Positions 8,684 through 18,003 of a DNA stretch of 64,000 nt are shown here, piece after piece. Source of the DNA: Halobacteriales archaeon QS_4_69_34 (GTDB lineage Archaea > Halobacteriota > Halobacteria > Halobacteriales > Halococcaceae). A program made the position numbers and the translations under genes. The stretch spans positions 186,001 to 250,000 of the forward strand of contig PXRN01000010.1 of the NCBI GenBank assembly GCA_003021045.1. The letters are read 5' to 3'. The notes beneath the pieces were generated by a model that made no database searches, was not told the DNA's origin, and saw nothing but the letters and a program-made list of their open reading frames with translations. The stretch's first letter is position 1. Every line of letters begins with the position of its first letter.

Positions 8684-9817
8684 ATGCCACAGATGGAAAC
8701 AGCCACCCTCGACACGGACCTCAGCCTCTTCAAGTACGATAACTTAGAGCAACTTCCCCCTCGATACCGCGAACTCTCGGAGGGCGAGCGCGCGGAACGG
8801 ATCGACGCCGCGCGCGAGGCCCTCGGCGACGACCTCCTGATCCTCGGACACAACTACCAGCGCCGGGAGATCGTCGAGCACGCCGACTTCGTGGGCGACT
8901 CCTACGCGCTCTCGAAACACGCCGCCGCGGCCGACGCGCCCTACGTGGTGTTCTGTGGCGTGACGTTCATGGCCGAGTCCGCGGACGTCATCACCGACGA
9001 CTCTCAAACTGTCCTCCTTCCCTCGATGGAGGCGTCCTGTCCGATGGCGGGGATGGCCGAGGCCCTGCAAGTGGACGCCGCGTGGGCCGAGATCACCGGA
9101 GCCGCGCCCGAGCAGGAGATCGTCCCGATCACGTATATGAATTCCTACGCCGACCTGAAGGCGTTCTGTGCCGAGCAGGGCGGGCTCGTCTGCACGTCCT
9201 CGAACGCCCACCGCGCCTTCGAGTGGGCGTTCGAGCGCGGCGACAAGGTGCTCTTTCTGCCCGACAAGCACCTCGGGGAGAATACCGCCCACCGGCTGGG
9301 CATGGACGACGAGACGGCGGTGTGGGACCCCTGGGACCCCGAGGGGAAAGGCGCCGCCGCGGTCGCCGACGCGGACGTCGTGCTCTGGGACGGCTACTGT
9401 CAGGTCCACGAGCGCTTCCGGGTCGAACACGTCGAGCGCGTGCGCGAGGAACACCCCGACGCGAACGTCGTCGTCCACCCCGAGTGCCGTCGCGAGGTCG
9501 TCGAGAGTGCGGACGTGGTCGGGAGCACCGCGACGATCACCGAGACGGTCGAGGACGCCGCGCCCGGCGAGACGTGGGCCATCGGTACGGAGATCCACCT
9601 CGCCGAGCACCTCGCACGCTGGCATCCCGAGGTCGACGTACTCCCGCTCTGTGGCGACGCCTGCATGGACTGCAACGCGATGCGTCAGATCGACCCCAAC
9701 TACCTGACGTGGGTGCTCGAAGGGCTGATCGAGGGCGAGGAACGAAACGCCATCGAGGTCGCTCCCCGGGAGAAGGAGCTCGCCGGGATCGCCCTCGACC
9801 GAATGCTGGAGGTCTGA
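8684..9817 (+). CDS. nadA: Quinolinate synthase NadA
   Basis: Condenses iminoaspartate with dihydroxyacetone phosphate to quinolinate, the second step of de novo NAD synthesis, using an oxygen-sensitive [4Fe-4S] cluster. It has 377 residues, the family's usual archaeal length. Visible motifs include LILGHNYQR (about 53-60), Cys91 in VFCGVTFMAESAD, Cys170 in GLVCTSSNAH, and the C-terminal LCGDACMDCNAM, which supplies the cluster cysteines. First gene of nadA-nadB-nadC, with only one base between its stop and the nadB start. Confidence 0.96.
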   Translation: MPQMETATLDTDLSLFKYDNLEQLPPRYRELSEGERAERIDAAREALGDDLLILGHNYQRREIVEHADFVGDSYALSKHAAAADAPYVVFCGVTFMAESADVITDDSQTVLLPSMEASCPMAGMAEALQVDAAWAEITGAAPEQEIVPITYMNSYADLKAFCAEQGGLVCTSSNAHRAFEWAFERGDKVLFLPDKHLGENTAHRLGMDDETAVWDPWDPEGKGAAAVADADVVLWDGYCQVHERFRVEHVERVREEHPDANVVVHPECRREVVESADVVGSTATITETVEDAAPGETWAIGTEIHLAEHLARWHPEVDVLPLCGDACMDCNAMRQIDPNYLTWVLEGLIEGEERNAIEVAPREKELAGIALDRMLEV

Positions 9818-9818
9818 G

Positions 9819-11579
9819 ATGGGCGAGACGACCGACGGCACGGCGAGCAGCGACGGTGGCACGGGCGGCGACGCCGCGGACACCGCGGACGCCGCCGGTG
9901 TGACGGAGGAGGGCGGGTCGGACGCCACCACGACGGACGTGCTCGTGCTCGGCAGCGGCATCGCGGGCTGTGCGGCGGCGCTCGCGGCCGCCCGCGCCGG
10001 GAGCGAGGTGGTCGTGGCGACGAAGGCCGAGCGACCCGAGGAATCGACGAGCTGGTGGGCACAGGGCGGGATCGCCGTTTCGAGGAGCGATCCGGAGGGG
10101 TTCAAGCGGGACGTCCTGGCGGCGAGCGACGGCACGGCCGATCCCGACGCGGTCGACGTGCTGGTCGAGAACGCCGACGACGCCGTCGCGGACGTGTTGC
10201 TCGACGCGCTCGGCGTCCCGTTCGACACCGCGACTCGCGGTGGCGAGGGCAGCGCGGACGGCAGGGACGGCGGGGACCGCGGGGGCGGGACGCCCGGCAC
10301 GAGCGAGCGCTTCGACTACGGCCTGGAGGCCGCCCACGGCGACCGGCGGGTGCTCCACGTGAACGCGAGCACCGGCAAGCACGTGCTTGGTCCTTTCCTC
10401 GCCCGCCTCGACGACCACGAGAGCGTCGAGCTTCTGGAGGACACGGCGGCGCTCGACCTCCTGACCCACGAGGGGCGCGTTCACGGCGCGCTGTGTGAGT
10501 CCGATGGGAGCGTCGCGCCGATCCACGCGGGCGCGACCGTGCTCGCCACCGGCGGCATCGGCGCGCTCTACGGACGCTCGACGAATCCCGATGGCGCGAC
10601 GGGCGACGGGATCGCGATGGCCGCGCTCGCCGGTGCGGACGTCGCCGACATGGAGTACGTCCAGTTCCACCCGACGGCCTACGCCGGCGACGACGAGCCT
10701 TTCCTCCTCAGCGAGGCCGTCCGCGGAGAGGGCGCGCTTCTCAGAAACGACGACGACGAGCGGTTCATGCTCGAACGCCACCTGGACGCCGAGCTGGCGC
10801 CCCGGGACGTGGTCGCCCGAGCCGTCGCCGAGGAACGCGAGCGGACGGGCGACGTCCGCCTCGACGTGTCGCCGCTCGACTTCGAGACCGAGTTCCCCGA
10901 CCTCGCCGCGGCGTGTGCCGAACGCGGCGTCGACTGGCGTACGGGGATTCCGGTCGCGCCGGCCGAGCACTTCCTCTGTGGAGGGATCGCCGTCGACTCC
11001 CGGGGCCGGGCGAGCCTCGACCGGCTGTTCGCCGTCGGCGAGTGCGCCCGTACCGGGGTCCACGGCGCGAACCGGCTGGCCTCGACGAGCCTGCTCGAAG
11101 GGCTCGTCTGGGGGCTCCGGGCGGGCGGGACGGCCGCCGGGTTCGAGCCCGACGTCGTCGAGACCCCCGAACTCCGCGACAGCGACCCCGCCCTCCCCGA
11201 AGGGTTCGCCCGCGAGAAGTTCGTCCGCCTCCGGCGCGTGATGGACGAGTGCGTGGGACTCGAACGCACGCCCGGGGACCTCCGACGAGCGGGGGCGGTG
11301 CTCCGCCGGCTCAAGGGCGAGGTCGACGCCTACGCCCGCACGCGGACCTCCCGGAGCCTCTACGAGCTCCGCGCGGCGAGCGTCACGGGGCTGCTGATCG
11401 CACGGGCGGCGAGCGAGAACCCCGAGTCGCGGGGCTGTCATCACCTCGTCGGGGACCCCTCGGCCGAAATCGCCCCCGGCGGAAACACGAACGCGGACAC
11501 GCCATCCGACGCCGACGAACGGACCGGTATCGACGAGCGAGCCGACAGCGAGGTCGAAGCCAGTGTCCGTCAGTCGTAA
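9819..11579 (+). CDS. nadB: L-aspartate oxidase NadB
   Basis: FAD-dependent oxidation of L-aspartate to iminoaspartate, which feeds NadA. It has 586 residues. The dinucleotide fold VLVLGSGIAGCAAALAAARAG follows an unusual 38-residue Gly/Asp/Thr-rich N-terminal extension. Flavoprotein signatures are SSWWAQGGIAV-like TSWWAQGGIAV, QFHPTAYAG, RDVVARAV and GANRLASTSLLEGLVWG. A Gly/Asp-rich loop is inserted near residues 140-165. The last 17 nt overlap nadC, implying coupled translation. The C-terminus past residue 545 is acidic linker-like sequence. Confidence 0.95.
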   Translation: MGETTDGTASSDGGTGGDAADTADAAGVTEEGGSDATTTDVLVLGSGIAGCAAALAAARAGSEVVVATKAERPEESTSWWAQGGIAVSRSDPEGFKRDVLAASDGTADPDAVDVLVENADDAVADVLLDALGVPFDTATRGGEGSADGRDGGDRGGGTPGTSERFDYGLEAAHGDRRVLHVNASTGKHVLGPFLARLDDHESVELLEDTAALDLLTHEGRVHGALCESDGSVAPIHAGATVLATGGIGALYGRSTNPDGATGDGIAMAALAGADVADMEYVQFHPTAYAGDDEPFLLSEAVRGEGALLRNDDDERFMLERHLDAELAPRDVVARAVAEERERTGDVRLDVSPLDFETEFPDLAAACAERGVDWRTGIPVAPAEHFLCGGIAVDSRGRASLDRLFAVGECARTGVHGANRLASTSLLEGLVWGLRAGGTAAGFEPDVVETPELRDSDPALPEGFAREKFVRLRRVMDECVGLERTPGDLRRAGAVLRRLKGEVDAYARTRTSRSLYELRAASVTGLLIARAASENPESRGCHHLVGDPSAEIAPGGNTNADTPSDADERTGIDERADSEVEASVRQS

Positions 11580-12372
11580 TCAGGTCGAGGCGTGGCTCCG
11601 CGAGGACCTCGGCCACCACGACGTGACCAACCACCTCCCCGGCGACACGGACGGGAGACTGGTCGCCACCGAACCGGGCGTCGCCGCAGGGCTTTCGGCC
11701 GCCATCGCCGTCTTCGAGTACCTCGGCGTCGAGGTCGGGACGTCGGTCGACGCCGGGAAGCGGGTCGAACCGGGCGAGACAGTGCTCGACGTCGCCGGCC
11801 CGGTACGGGAGGTCCTCCGGGGCGAGCGGAGCGCCGTGAACGTCGCGGGCCACGCCTCCGGGGTGGCGACCCGGACCCGCACGGCGGTCGCCGCCGCCCG
11901 CGAGGTCGACGACGCGGTACGGATCGCCGGGACGCGCAAGACCACGCCCGGGCTGCGGGGCGTCGAGAAGCGCGCGATCGCCGCGGGTGGCGGCGACACT
12001 CATCGACTCGGCCTCTCGCATATGGCGATGGTGAAGGACAACCACGTCGCCGAGCTGGGTTTCGCGGACGCCATCGCGCACGTCCGCGGGCAGGTCTCCT
12101 TCGCCACGAAGGTCGAGGTCGAGGTCGAGCGGCCCGAGGACGGCCGGCGGGCGGCCGACGCGGGCGCGGACATCGTGTTGTTCGACAACCTCGCGCCCGA
12201 GGCGGTGGCCGAGGGCTGTAGAGTCCTTCCCGAGGACGTGCTCGCCGAGGCCAGCGGCGGAATCGCGCTCGACGACGTGCCCGCCTACGCCGCCACCGGC
12301 GTCGACGTGATCTCGCTGGGATCGCTCACCCACTCCGCGCCCGCACTCGATTACTCGTTCCGGACGGGCTGA
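11563..12372 (+). CDS. nadC: Nicotinate-nucleotide pyrophosphorylase NadC
   Basis: Converts quinolinate and PRPP to nicotinate mononucleotide, completing the three-enzyme route encoded here. It has 269 residues with a GTG start at 11563 inside the 3' end of nadB. Family motifs are present: REDLGHHDVT near the N-terminus, the central RIAGTRKTTPGLR (phosphoribosyl site), HRLGLSHMAMVKDNHV, and the TIM-barrel end DVISLGSLTHSAPALDYS. The quality of these motifs leaves little doubt. Confidence 0.96.
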   Translation: MSVSRNQVEAWLREDLGHHDVTNHLPGDTDGRLVATEPGVAAGLSAAIAVFEYLGVEVGTSVDAGKRVEPGETVLDVAGPVREVLRGERSAVNVAGHASGVATRTRTAVAAAREVDDAVRIAGTRKTTPGLRGVEKRAIAAGGGDTHRLGLSHMAMVKDNHVAELGFADAIAHVRGQVSFATKVEVEVERPEDGRRAADAGADIVLFDNLAPEAVAEGCRVLPEDVLAEASGGIALDDVPAYAATGVDVISLGSLTHSAPALDYSFRTG

Positions 12373-12421
12373 TCGGTTCTCGCCCCCCAAGAGCAAAGAA
12401 CGCCCGCCCCGTAGCTCTCCC

Positions 12422-14356
12422 GTGTCCGGAACCGTCGCGGAGAAGCTCATCCAGGACCACCTCGTGGCGGGGGAGATGGAGCCCGGCGAGGAGATCGCCA
12501 TCGAGATCGACCAGACGCTGACCCAGGACGCCACCGGGACGCTGGTGATGCTCGAACTCGAAGCGATGGGCGTCGAGCGCACGGCGACCGAGCTCTCCGC
12601 CCAGTACGTCGATCACAACCTGATCCAGGAGGACAACAAGAACCCCGACGACCACCTCTTTCTCGACAGCGCCTGCGAGAAGTGGGGCATCTGGTACTCG
12701 GCAGCCGGCAACGGGGTCTCCCACCCCGTCCACCAGCAGCGCTTCGGCATCCCGGGAAAGACGCTTCTCGGGTCCGATTCGCACACCCCAGCCGCGGGCG
12801 CGATGGGGATGTTGGCGATCGGCTCCGGTGGGTTGGACGTTGCGATGGCGATGGCCGGCGAGCCCTACCACGTGACGATGCCCGAAGTGTGGGGCATCGA
12901 ACTCGAAGGCGAGCTCCCCGACTGGTGTAGCGCCAAGGACGTGATCCTCGAGATGTTGCGCCGCCACGACGTCGACGGCGGCGTCGGGCGCGTGATCGAA
13001 TATTACGGCCCCGGGCTGGAGGATCTGAGCGCGATGGATCGGCACGTGATCGCCAACATGGGCACCGAGCTGGGCGCGACATCTACCGTCTTCCCGGCCG
13101 ACGACGCGGTGGCGGCGTTCCTCACCCGGCAGGGCCGCGGGGACGACTTTCAGGCGCTACACGTCGAAGACGACGCCGAATACCACGTTACCGAGACGAT
13201 CGACCTCGGCGAGATCGAGCCGCTGATCGCCACGCCCTCCAGTCCCGGCAACGTCGTTCCGGTGACCGAGGTCGCGGGCGATGGGCTCTATCAGGCCTAC
13301 ATCGGGTCGAGCGCGAACCCGGGGCTGCGTGACTTCGCGGTGCCGGCGATGCTGGTCGAGGGGCGGCGCGTCCCGTCGGGGGTGAGCTTCGACGTGAACC
13401 CTACCTCCAGGCAGATGGTCGAGAACCTCGCCGACATGGGACATCTCGGCGACCTGTACGCGAGCGGCGCTCGCGTCCACCAAGCGGGGTGTAACGGCTG
13501 TATCGGGATGGGGCAGGCACCGGCCACCGGCCGGAACAGCCTGCGGACCGTCCCTCGAAACTTCCCCGGGCGCACCGGCACCCGCGAGGACAGCGTGTTC
13601 CTCTGTAGCCCCGAGACCGCGACCGCGAGCGCGCTCAGAGGGGAAATCACGGACCCGCGCACGCTCGAAGAGAGCCACGACATGACCTACCCCGACTGGA
13701 GCGAGCCCGAAGAAATCGTCGTCGACGCGGCGGCGCTGAGCGCCCCGCCCGGGGAACCCGGCGGCGAGCTCGAGAAGGGCCCCAACGTCGCGTCGCTGCC
13801 GGAGTTCGAGCGCGTTCCCGACGCCATCGCCGGCCCCGTGCTCATGAAGGTCGGCGACGACATCTCGACCGACGAGATCATGCCCGCGGGCTCGGACGTG
13901 CTTCCCTACCGGTCGAACATCCCGAAGATCAGCGAGTGGGTGTTCGATCAGGTCGAGCAAGGCTTCTACGAGCGCGCCGAGGAGGCGGGCGCGCCGTGGA
14001 TGGTGGTCGGCGGGTCGAACTACGGACAGGGAAGCTCGCGCGAGCACGCCGCCGTCGCCCCCTACTATCTGGGGCTGCGGGCCGCGCTGGCGGTCAGCTA
14101 CGCCCGCATCCACTGGCAGAACCTCGTGAACTTCGGGATCGTCCCCCTCGAGTTCGCCGACCGGGCCGACTACGAGGCCATCGAGCAGGGCGACGACCTC
14201 GAACTGCCCGCGGTCCGCGAGGAGATACAGGAGGGCTCGGCGGTCACGGTCGACAACGCGACACAGGACACCACGTTCACGGCCGAACACACGCTGAGTC
14301 CGCGCCAGGTCGAGATCGTGCTCCAAGGTGGGTTGATCGAGGACTACAAGAACTGA
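12422..14356 (+). CDS. acn: Aconitate hydratase
   Basis: A 644-residue aconitase of the citric acid cycle, of the mitochondrial-like/LeuC-related single-chain type common in haloarchaea. It starts with GTG at 12422, 49 bp after nadC. Substrate and cluster motifs include FGIPGKTLLGSDSHTPAAGAMG (shown in part as LLGSDSHTPAAGA), the [4Fe-4S] cysteines in AGCNGCIGMGQAP with a third in VFLCSPETA, and the C-terminal swivel-domain signature GGSNYGQGSSREHAAV. An acidic linker at about residues 430-465 joins the catalytic and swivel domains. Confidence 0.94.
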   Translation: MSGTVAEKLIQDHLVAGEMEPGEEIAIEIDQTLTQDATGTLVMLELEAMGVERTATELSAQYVDHNLIQEDNKNPDDHLFLDSACEKWGIWYSAAGNGVSHPVHQQRFGIPGKTLLGSDSHTPAAGAMGMLAIGSGGLDVAMAMAGEPYHVTMPEVWGIELEGELPDWCSAKDVILEMLRRHDVDGGVGRVIEYYGPGLEDLSAMDRHVIANMGTELGATSTVFPADDAVAAFLTRQGRGDDFQALHVEDDAEYHVTETIDLGEIEPLIATPSSPGNVVPVTEVAGDGLYQAYIGSSANPGLRDFAVPAMLVEGRRVPSGVSFDVNPTSRQMVENLADMGHLGDLYASGARVHQAGCNGCIGMGQAPATGRNSLRTVPRNFPGRTGTREDSVFLCSPETATASALRGEITDPRTLEESHDMTYPDWSEPEEIVVDAAALSAPPGEPGGELEKGPNVASLPEFERVPDAIAGPVLMKVGDDISTDEIMPAGSDVLPYRSNIPKISEWVFDQVEQGFYERAEEAGAPWMVVGGSNYGQGSSREHAAVAPYYLGLRAALAVSYARIHWQNLVNFGIVPLEFADRADYEAIEQGDDLELPAVREEIQEGSAVTVDNATQDTTFTAEHTLSPRQVEIVLQGGLIEDYKN

Positions 14357-14409
14357 GTTCGCTGCCGGTCACTGCAGTCGGGTCCGACGCCGTACTCACG
14401 AGCAGTCCA

Positions 14410-15939
14410 TCACGCGCTCACGAGCAGCGTCTCGCCGGTCATCGCCGCGGGCACCGCGACGTCGAGCAGCGCGAGCAGCGTCGGCGCGAGGTCCGCGAGC
14501 TCGCCGCCCGGACGAATCAGCTTACCGCCGTCGGTCCCGTCGGGCGCGAGATAGACGACGGGGACGGGGTTCAGGGTATGAGCGGTGTGGGGATCTTCGG
14601 GGGTGCCCATGTCCTCGGCGTTGCCGTGGTCGGCGGTGACGAGAACGTCCGCGCCCGCGGCCCGACAGGCCCCGACGAGTCGTCTCAACTGGGTATCGAC
14701 GGCCTCGACCGCAGCCATCGCCGCCGCGACGTCGCCGGTGTGGCCCACCATGTCCGGGTTCGCGTAGTTCAGCACGAGCGCGTCCGGATCAGCGCGCTCG
14801 ACGATCCCGATGGCCGCGTCCGTCACGGCGTCGGCGCTCATCTCGGGTCGCTGGTCGTAGGTCGCCACGTCGGGGCTCGCGATTATCTCTCGAATCTCGC
14901 CCGCGAACTCGATTTCGCGTCCGCCATTGAGGAAGTAGGTGACGTGGGGGTACTTCTCGGACTCGGCGATGCGGAGCTGGGTCTTCCCCGCGCCGGCGAG
15001 AATCTCGCCCACGGTGTCCACGGGCTCGCGGGGCTCGAACGCCACCGGGAACGGAAACTCCCGATCGTACTCGGTCATCGTCACCAGCCGGATATCGGGG
15101 GGGCTGGTCTCGAAGCCCCACACGGGGTCGACATCACCCAGCATCCGGACGAGCTGGCGGGCGCGGTCGGCACGGAAGTTGAAAAACACCACCGCATCGC
15201 CGTCGGCGAGCGCCGGCCCGCCCTCGATCAGCGTCGGCTCGACGAACTCGTCCGTGTCCCCGCGCCCGTAAGACTGCTCGACCGCCGCGACGGCGGATCG
15301 GGCCTCGTAGGCTGCCTCGCGTGCGGCGATGGCCTCGTGAGCTCGCCGCGTGCGCTCCCAGTTCTCGTCTCTGTCCATCGCGTAGTACCGGCCCGACACC
15401 GTGGCTACGCCGCCGGTTCCACACTCCGCGACGACGCGTTCGAGTTCGCGCAGGTAGCCGATCCCGCTTCGGGGGGGCGTGTCCCGGCCGTCGGTGAACG
15501 CGTGAGTGACGGCCTCCAAGCCGTGGTCGGCCGCCCCCCGGAGCAGCGCGTGGAGGTGGCGCCCGTGGGAGTGGACGCCGCCGTCGCTGACCAGCCCCAT
15601 GTAGTGGACGCGCCCGCCGTGCGCTCTCGCGTACGCGAACGCCGACTCGATGGCTCCGTTCGCGGCGAGCGATCCGTCGGTGATGGCGTCCTCGATGCGG
15701 GTATAGCTCTGGGCGATCACGCGCCCCGCACCGATCGTGAGGTGGCCGACCTCGCTGTTGCCCATCTGACCGTCGGGGAGGCCGACCGACCGCCCCGCGG
15801 TGGCGAGCCGTCCCGTCGCGCCCCGCTCGGCGAGCGCGTCGAACGTCGGGGTGTCGGCCACCGCGACGGCGTTCCGGCGCTCCGGCGAGTCGGGCTCGCC
15901 GATCCCCCACCCGTCGAGGATCAGCAGGGCTGCGTCCAT
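14410..15939 (-). CDS. gpmI: 2,3-bisphosphoglycerate-independent phosphoglycerate mutase
   Basis: Interconverts 3- and 2-phosphoglycerate in glycolysis and gluconeogenesis. It has 509 residues, the full family length. It shows LLILDGWGIGEP at the N-terminus, the phospho-serine loop DGQMGNSEVGHLTIGAGR near residue 57, the DGRDTPP phosphate site, and the metal ligands in NYANPDMVGHTGDVAAA and VTADHGNAEDMGTPEDPHT. Convergent with acn across a 53-bp spacer. Confidence 0.96.
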   Translation of the reverse strand: MDAALLILDGWGIGEPDSPERRNAVAVADTPTFDALAERGATGRLATAGRSVGLPDGQMGNSEVGHLTIGAGRVIAQSYTRIEDAITDGSLAANGAIESAFAYARAHGGRVHYMGLVSDGGVHSHGRHLHALLRGAADHGLEAVTHAFTDGRDTPPRSGIGYLRELERVVAECGTGGVATVSGRYYAMDRDENWERTRRAHEAIAAREAAYEARSAVAAVEQSYGRGDTDEFVEPTLIEGGPALADGDAVVFFNFRADRARQLVRMLGDVDPVWGFETSPPDIRLVTMTEYDREFPFPVAFEPREPVDTVGEILAGAGKTQLRIAESEKYPHVTYFLNGGREIEFAGEIREIIASPDVATYDQRPEMSADAVTDAAIGIVERADPDALVLNYANPDMVGHTGDVAAAMAAVEAVDTQLRRLVGACRAAGADVLVTADHGNAEDMGTPEDPHTAHTLNPVPVVYLAPDGTDGGKLIRPGGELADLAPTLLALLDVAVPAAMTGETLLVSA

Positions 15940-16880
15940 GCGCCGGCGAACGCCCCCGGCCCGTAACTACCCTTTCGATGGTGTCGACGTGACGGGCCAT
16001 ATCGTGACGCACGATGAGAGGGGGGGGGTGCCGAAGAGCGCGTCGCGGTGGTGCCGTGCGAGGCGGTGCTGTCGTGGTGGCGTGCGGAGCCGTGCGGTCC
16101 GCGGCTACGTCCTCGGCAGCGATGCTCACACGATGGACAACGAGGTCTGAGCCGTGAGCAGTTCGCTGCAAGTGGAGTGAAACGACCCGTGCGGAGGGGC
16201 AGGCTGCGGTGCGTTGTGGTGGCCCGAGCGAAGGAATCGATCGGGTGTAGCGCGGTTACAGTCGCGCCATCGTGGCGTCGGTCCCTCGGTACCGCTGCCG
16301 TATCCGATGTCGTCACGATCGCGTCGCCCCCGCTCGTGAGGATCGCTTTCCGCTCGGCGAGAGCGCCGTTTGCTCCCCGCCCCCGAGCGGGCCGCTGCCA
16401 TCCGCCATCCGGCGGCGATCGACGCGTGAACGTCTTACCGCCATCGGTCCCGTGTGGGTCGTCCCGAACCGTCGAGCGTAGACACGCGAACCGGGATCGA
16501 CGAGACGACGTAGCCGGCGATCACCCGTCGAACACCCTCGTTGGGTCGTGTTCAGATAATACTGTAAGTAATAGTCATGGCGGCCGTCGAGTGTCACTGA
16601 ATTCCAGCATCGCCACGTTCGCTGTCGTCGGCTCGTTTTATCGAGCTCTCCTCTCCGCGGCGGCTGCTCACCACGACCACAGTATCTATGTCTCTCGAAA
16701 CGAGGGGAATCAGCCGCTGCAGCTCCGAATATTACTCTGGGGCTTATCTGAACACCACCCCTCGTTGCACCCGAAGTATTATTACCCCCGCCCCAGAAAG
16801 TAGCTACCGTACCTCCGGTAGGGAGCCGACTACCGGGTGACCGAGAAGACGCACACGGCTCAACGGACATCAGACACACA
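15940..16880. other. Long intergenic region, no convincing gene
   Basis: About 940 bp lie between gpmI and the secreted-protein gene. Open frames here are basic and lack halophile composition or recognisable domains, so I call no gene. The left half (16020-16250) is rich in GGTGGTGC/ACCGC-like microrepeats resembling the core of the dispersed repeat family, but without its two boxes. The right half (16540-16800) is relatively AT-rich. It ends in a TATTATTAC element (16777-16785) and an inverted repeat CTACCG/CGGTAG (16804-16821) in the probable leader of the gene at 16881. Confidence 0.5.
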
Positions 16881-17696
16881 ATGACGACACAGAAACGCGC
16901 ACTGACGGTACTGATCCTCGCCGCGGTGGCAATCGCCGCGGTCGGGGGCTTTGGAATGCTCGCCGGCGCACAGGAAAGCGACACAGCCAACGGAACGGCG
17001 ACGGTGACCTTCGAGAACCAGAGTTCGGACGGGACGACGGTGACGGTCGCGTCGGCGGAGACGAGCGAGGGCGGCTTCATGGCGATGCACACGGCGGCGC
17101 TGCTCGACGGCGAAGTGCTCGACAGCACGCTCGGCCAGGCCCAGATCGAGAGCGGCCAGGTCTCGGACGTCGAGGTGCCGCTGTTCAACGTGCCGGGCCA
17201 GACGGCCTTCGGCGACCAGAGCGCGCTCCAGGAGGACCAGACGCTCATCGCCATGCCCCACAAGGACACGAACGACAACGGTAACTACGACTTCATCACC
17301 TCGAACGGCAGCGAGGACGGCCCCTACACCGCCAACGGCAGCGCGGTCGTCGACCCCGCCTTCATCACCCTCGAAAGTGAGGACGGCGGCGACGAGCAGG
17401 GTCAGGCCCAAGATCAGGACGCCGACGGCAAGGCCAAACAGCAGGACGACGGCGACGGCGCAGCGGCTGACGACGGCGACGGCAAGGCCAAACAGCAGGA
17501 CGACGGCGACGGTGCCGCTGACGGCGGCGACGGCAAGGCCAAACAGCAGGACGACGGCGACGGTGCCGCTGACGGCGACGGTGCCGGCGGCAAGGCCAAG
17601 CAGGGCGGCGACGGCGGTCAGCAACAACAGCAGCAACAGCAGGACGGCGACGACGGTGCAGCCGACGGCGGCAACGGCAAGGCGAAGCTGGCGTGA
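16881..17696 (+). CDS. Exported DUF7282-type protein with acidic Gln repeat tail
   Basis: A 271-residue surface or secreted protein of unknown function. Residues 1-31 form a Sec-type signal/anchor (VLILAAVAIAAVGGFGML) ending in GAQES. Residues 38-155 match the haloarchaeal DUF7282 pattern: VTFENQSSDGTTVTV, an LLDGEVLDSTLG segment, a VPLFNVPG turn, TLIAMPHKDTNDNGNYDF and EDGPYTANGSAVVD. The last 100 residues are near-identical repeats centred on GKAKQQDDGDGAA, then a poly-Gln run. The promoter region at 16777-16821 suggests a leader of about 70 nt. The tail may be a hydrophilic spacer or interact with the cell surface. Confidence 0.8.
   Translation: MTTQKRALTVLILAAVAIAAVGGFGMLAGAQESDTANGTATVTFENQSSDGTTVTVASAETSEGGFMAMHTAALLDGEVLDSTLGQAQIESGQVSDVEVPLFNVPGQTAFGDQSALQEDQTLIAMPHKDTNDNGNYDFITSNGSEDGPYTANGSAVVDPAFITLESEDGGDEQGQAQDQDADGKAKQQDDGDGAAADDGDGKAKQQDDGDGAADGGDGKAKQQDDGDGAADGDGAGGKAKQGGDGGQQQQQQQQDGDDGAADGGNGKAKLA
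17424..17602 (+). repeat. In-frame tandem repeats in the DUF7282 protein tail
   Basis: Near-identical units beginning GGCAAGGCCAAACAGCAGG start at about 17427, 17481, 17532 and, diverged, 17589. The spacing is 54, 51 and 57 bp, always a multiple of three, so repeat number can change without breaking the frame. Confidence 0.85.
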
Positions 17697-17699
17697 TCG

Positions 17700-17800
17700 G
17701 CTCCCCGATCGATCGGGAGTAGTCACGACGGCCGAGCAATCCACGGCCGCCCGTTCGGCGGCCAGCCGAACCGAAGCGGTTTCGGTCTTTCGGCAATTTT
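17700..17800 (+). terminator. Candidate transcription terminators
   Basis: Directly after the stop codon of the DUF7282 gene is the palindrome CCCGATCGATCGGG with flanking CT/AG pairs (17701-17719). A second hairpin, ACCGAA-GCGGT-TTCGGT (17770-17786), is followed by CTTTCGGCAATTTT. Either could end the transcript. The rest of the 307-bp convergent gap to topA shows no gene. Confidence 0.45.
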
Positions 17801-18003
17801 ATCGCATCAGTCCGGCAGAGCCGTCTCCACGCCGATCGTGGATCGACGGCTAGCTCCGACCCAGTCAGATACGTGGGCCGTGGCCGAAATGCCGAGAGCT
17901 ACTCGCCGGTGGTCCAGCTCTCGGCGATCGAGGACGATCGCTTCCCCCTCCCCCCGATCCGGCGTCCGACGGCGTGAGTCGGATAAAAAATGGAGAGGCG
18001 GCT

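Noticed and set aside
16048-16803. A 251-codon open frame in the gpmI-DUF7282 spacer
   Set aside because: The product is Arg/Ser-rich and basic, unlike halophile proteins, has no recognisable domain and no promoter at its start.
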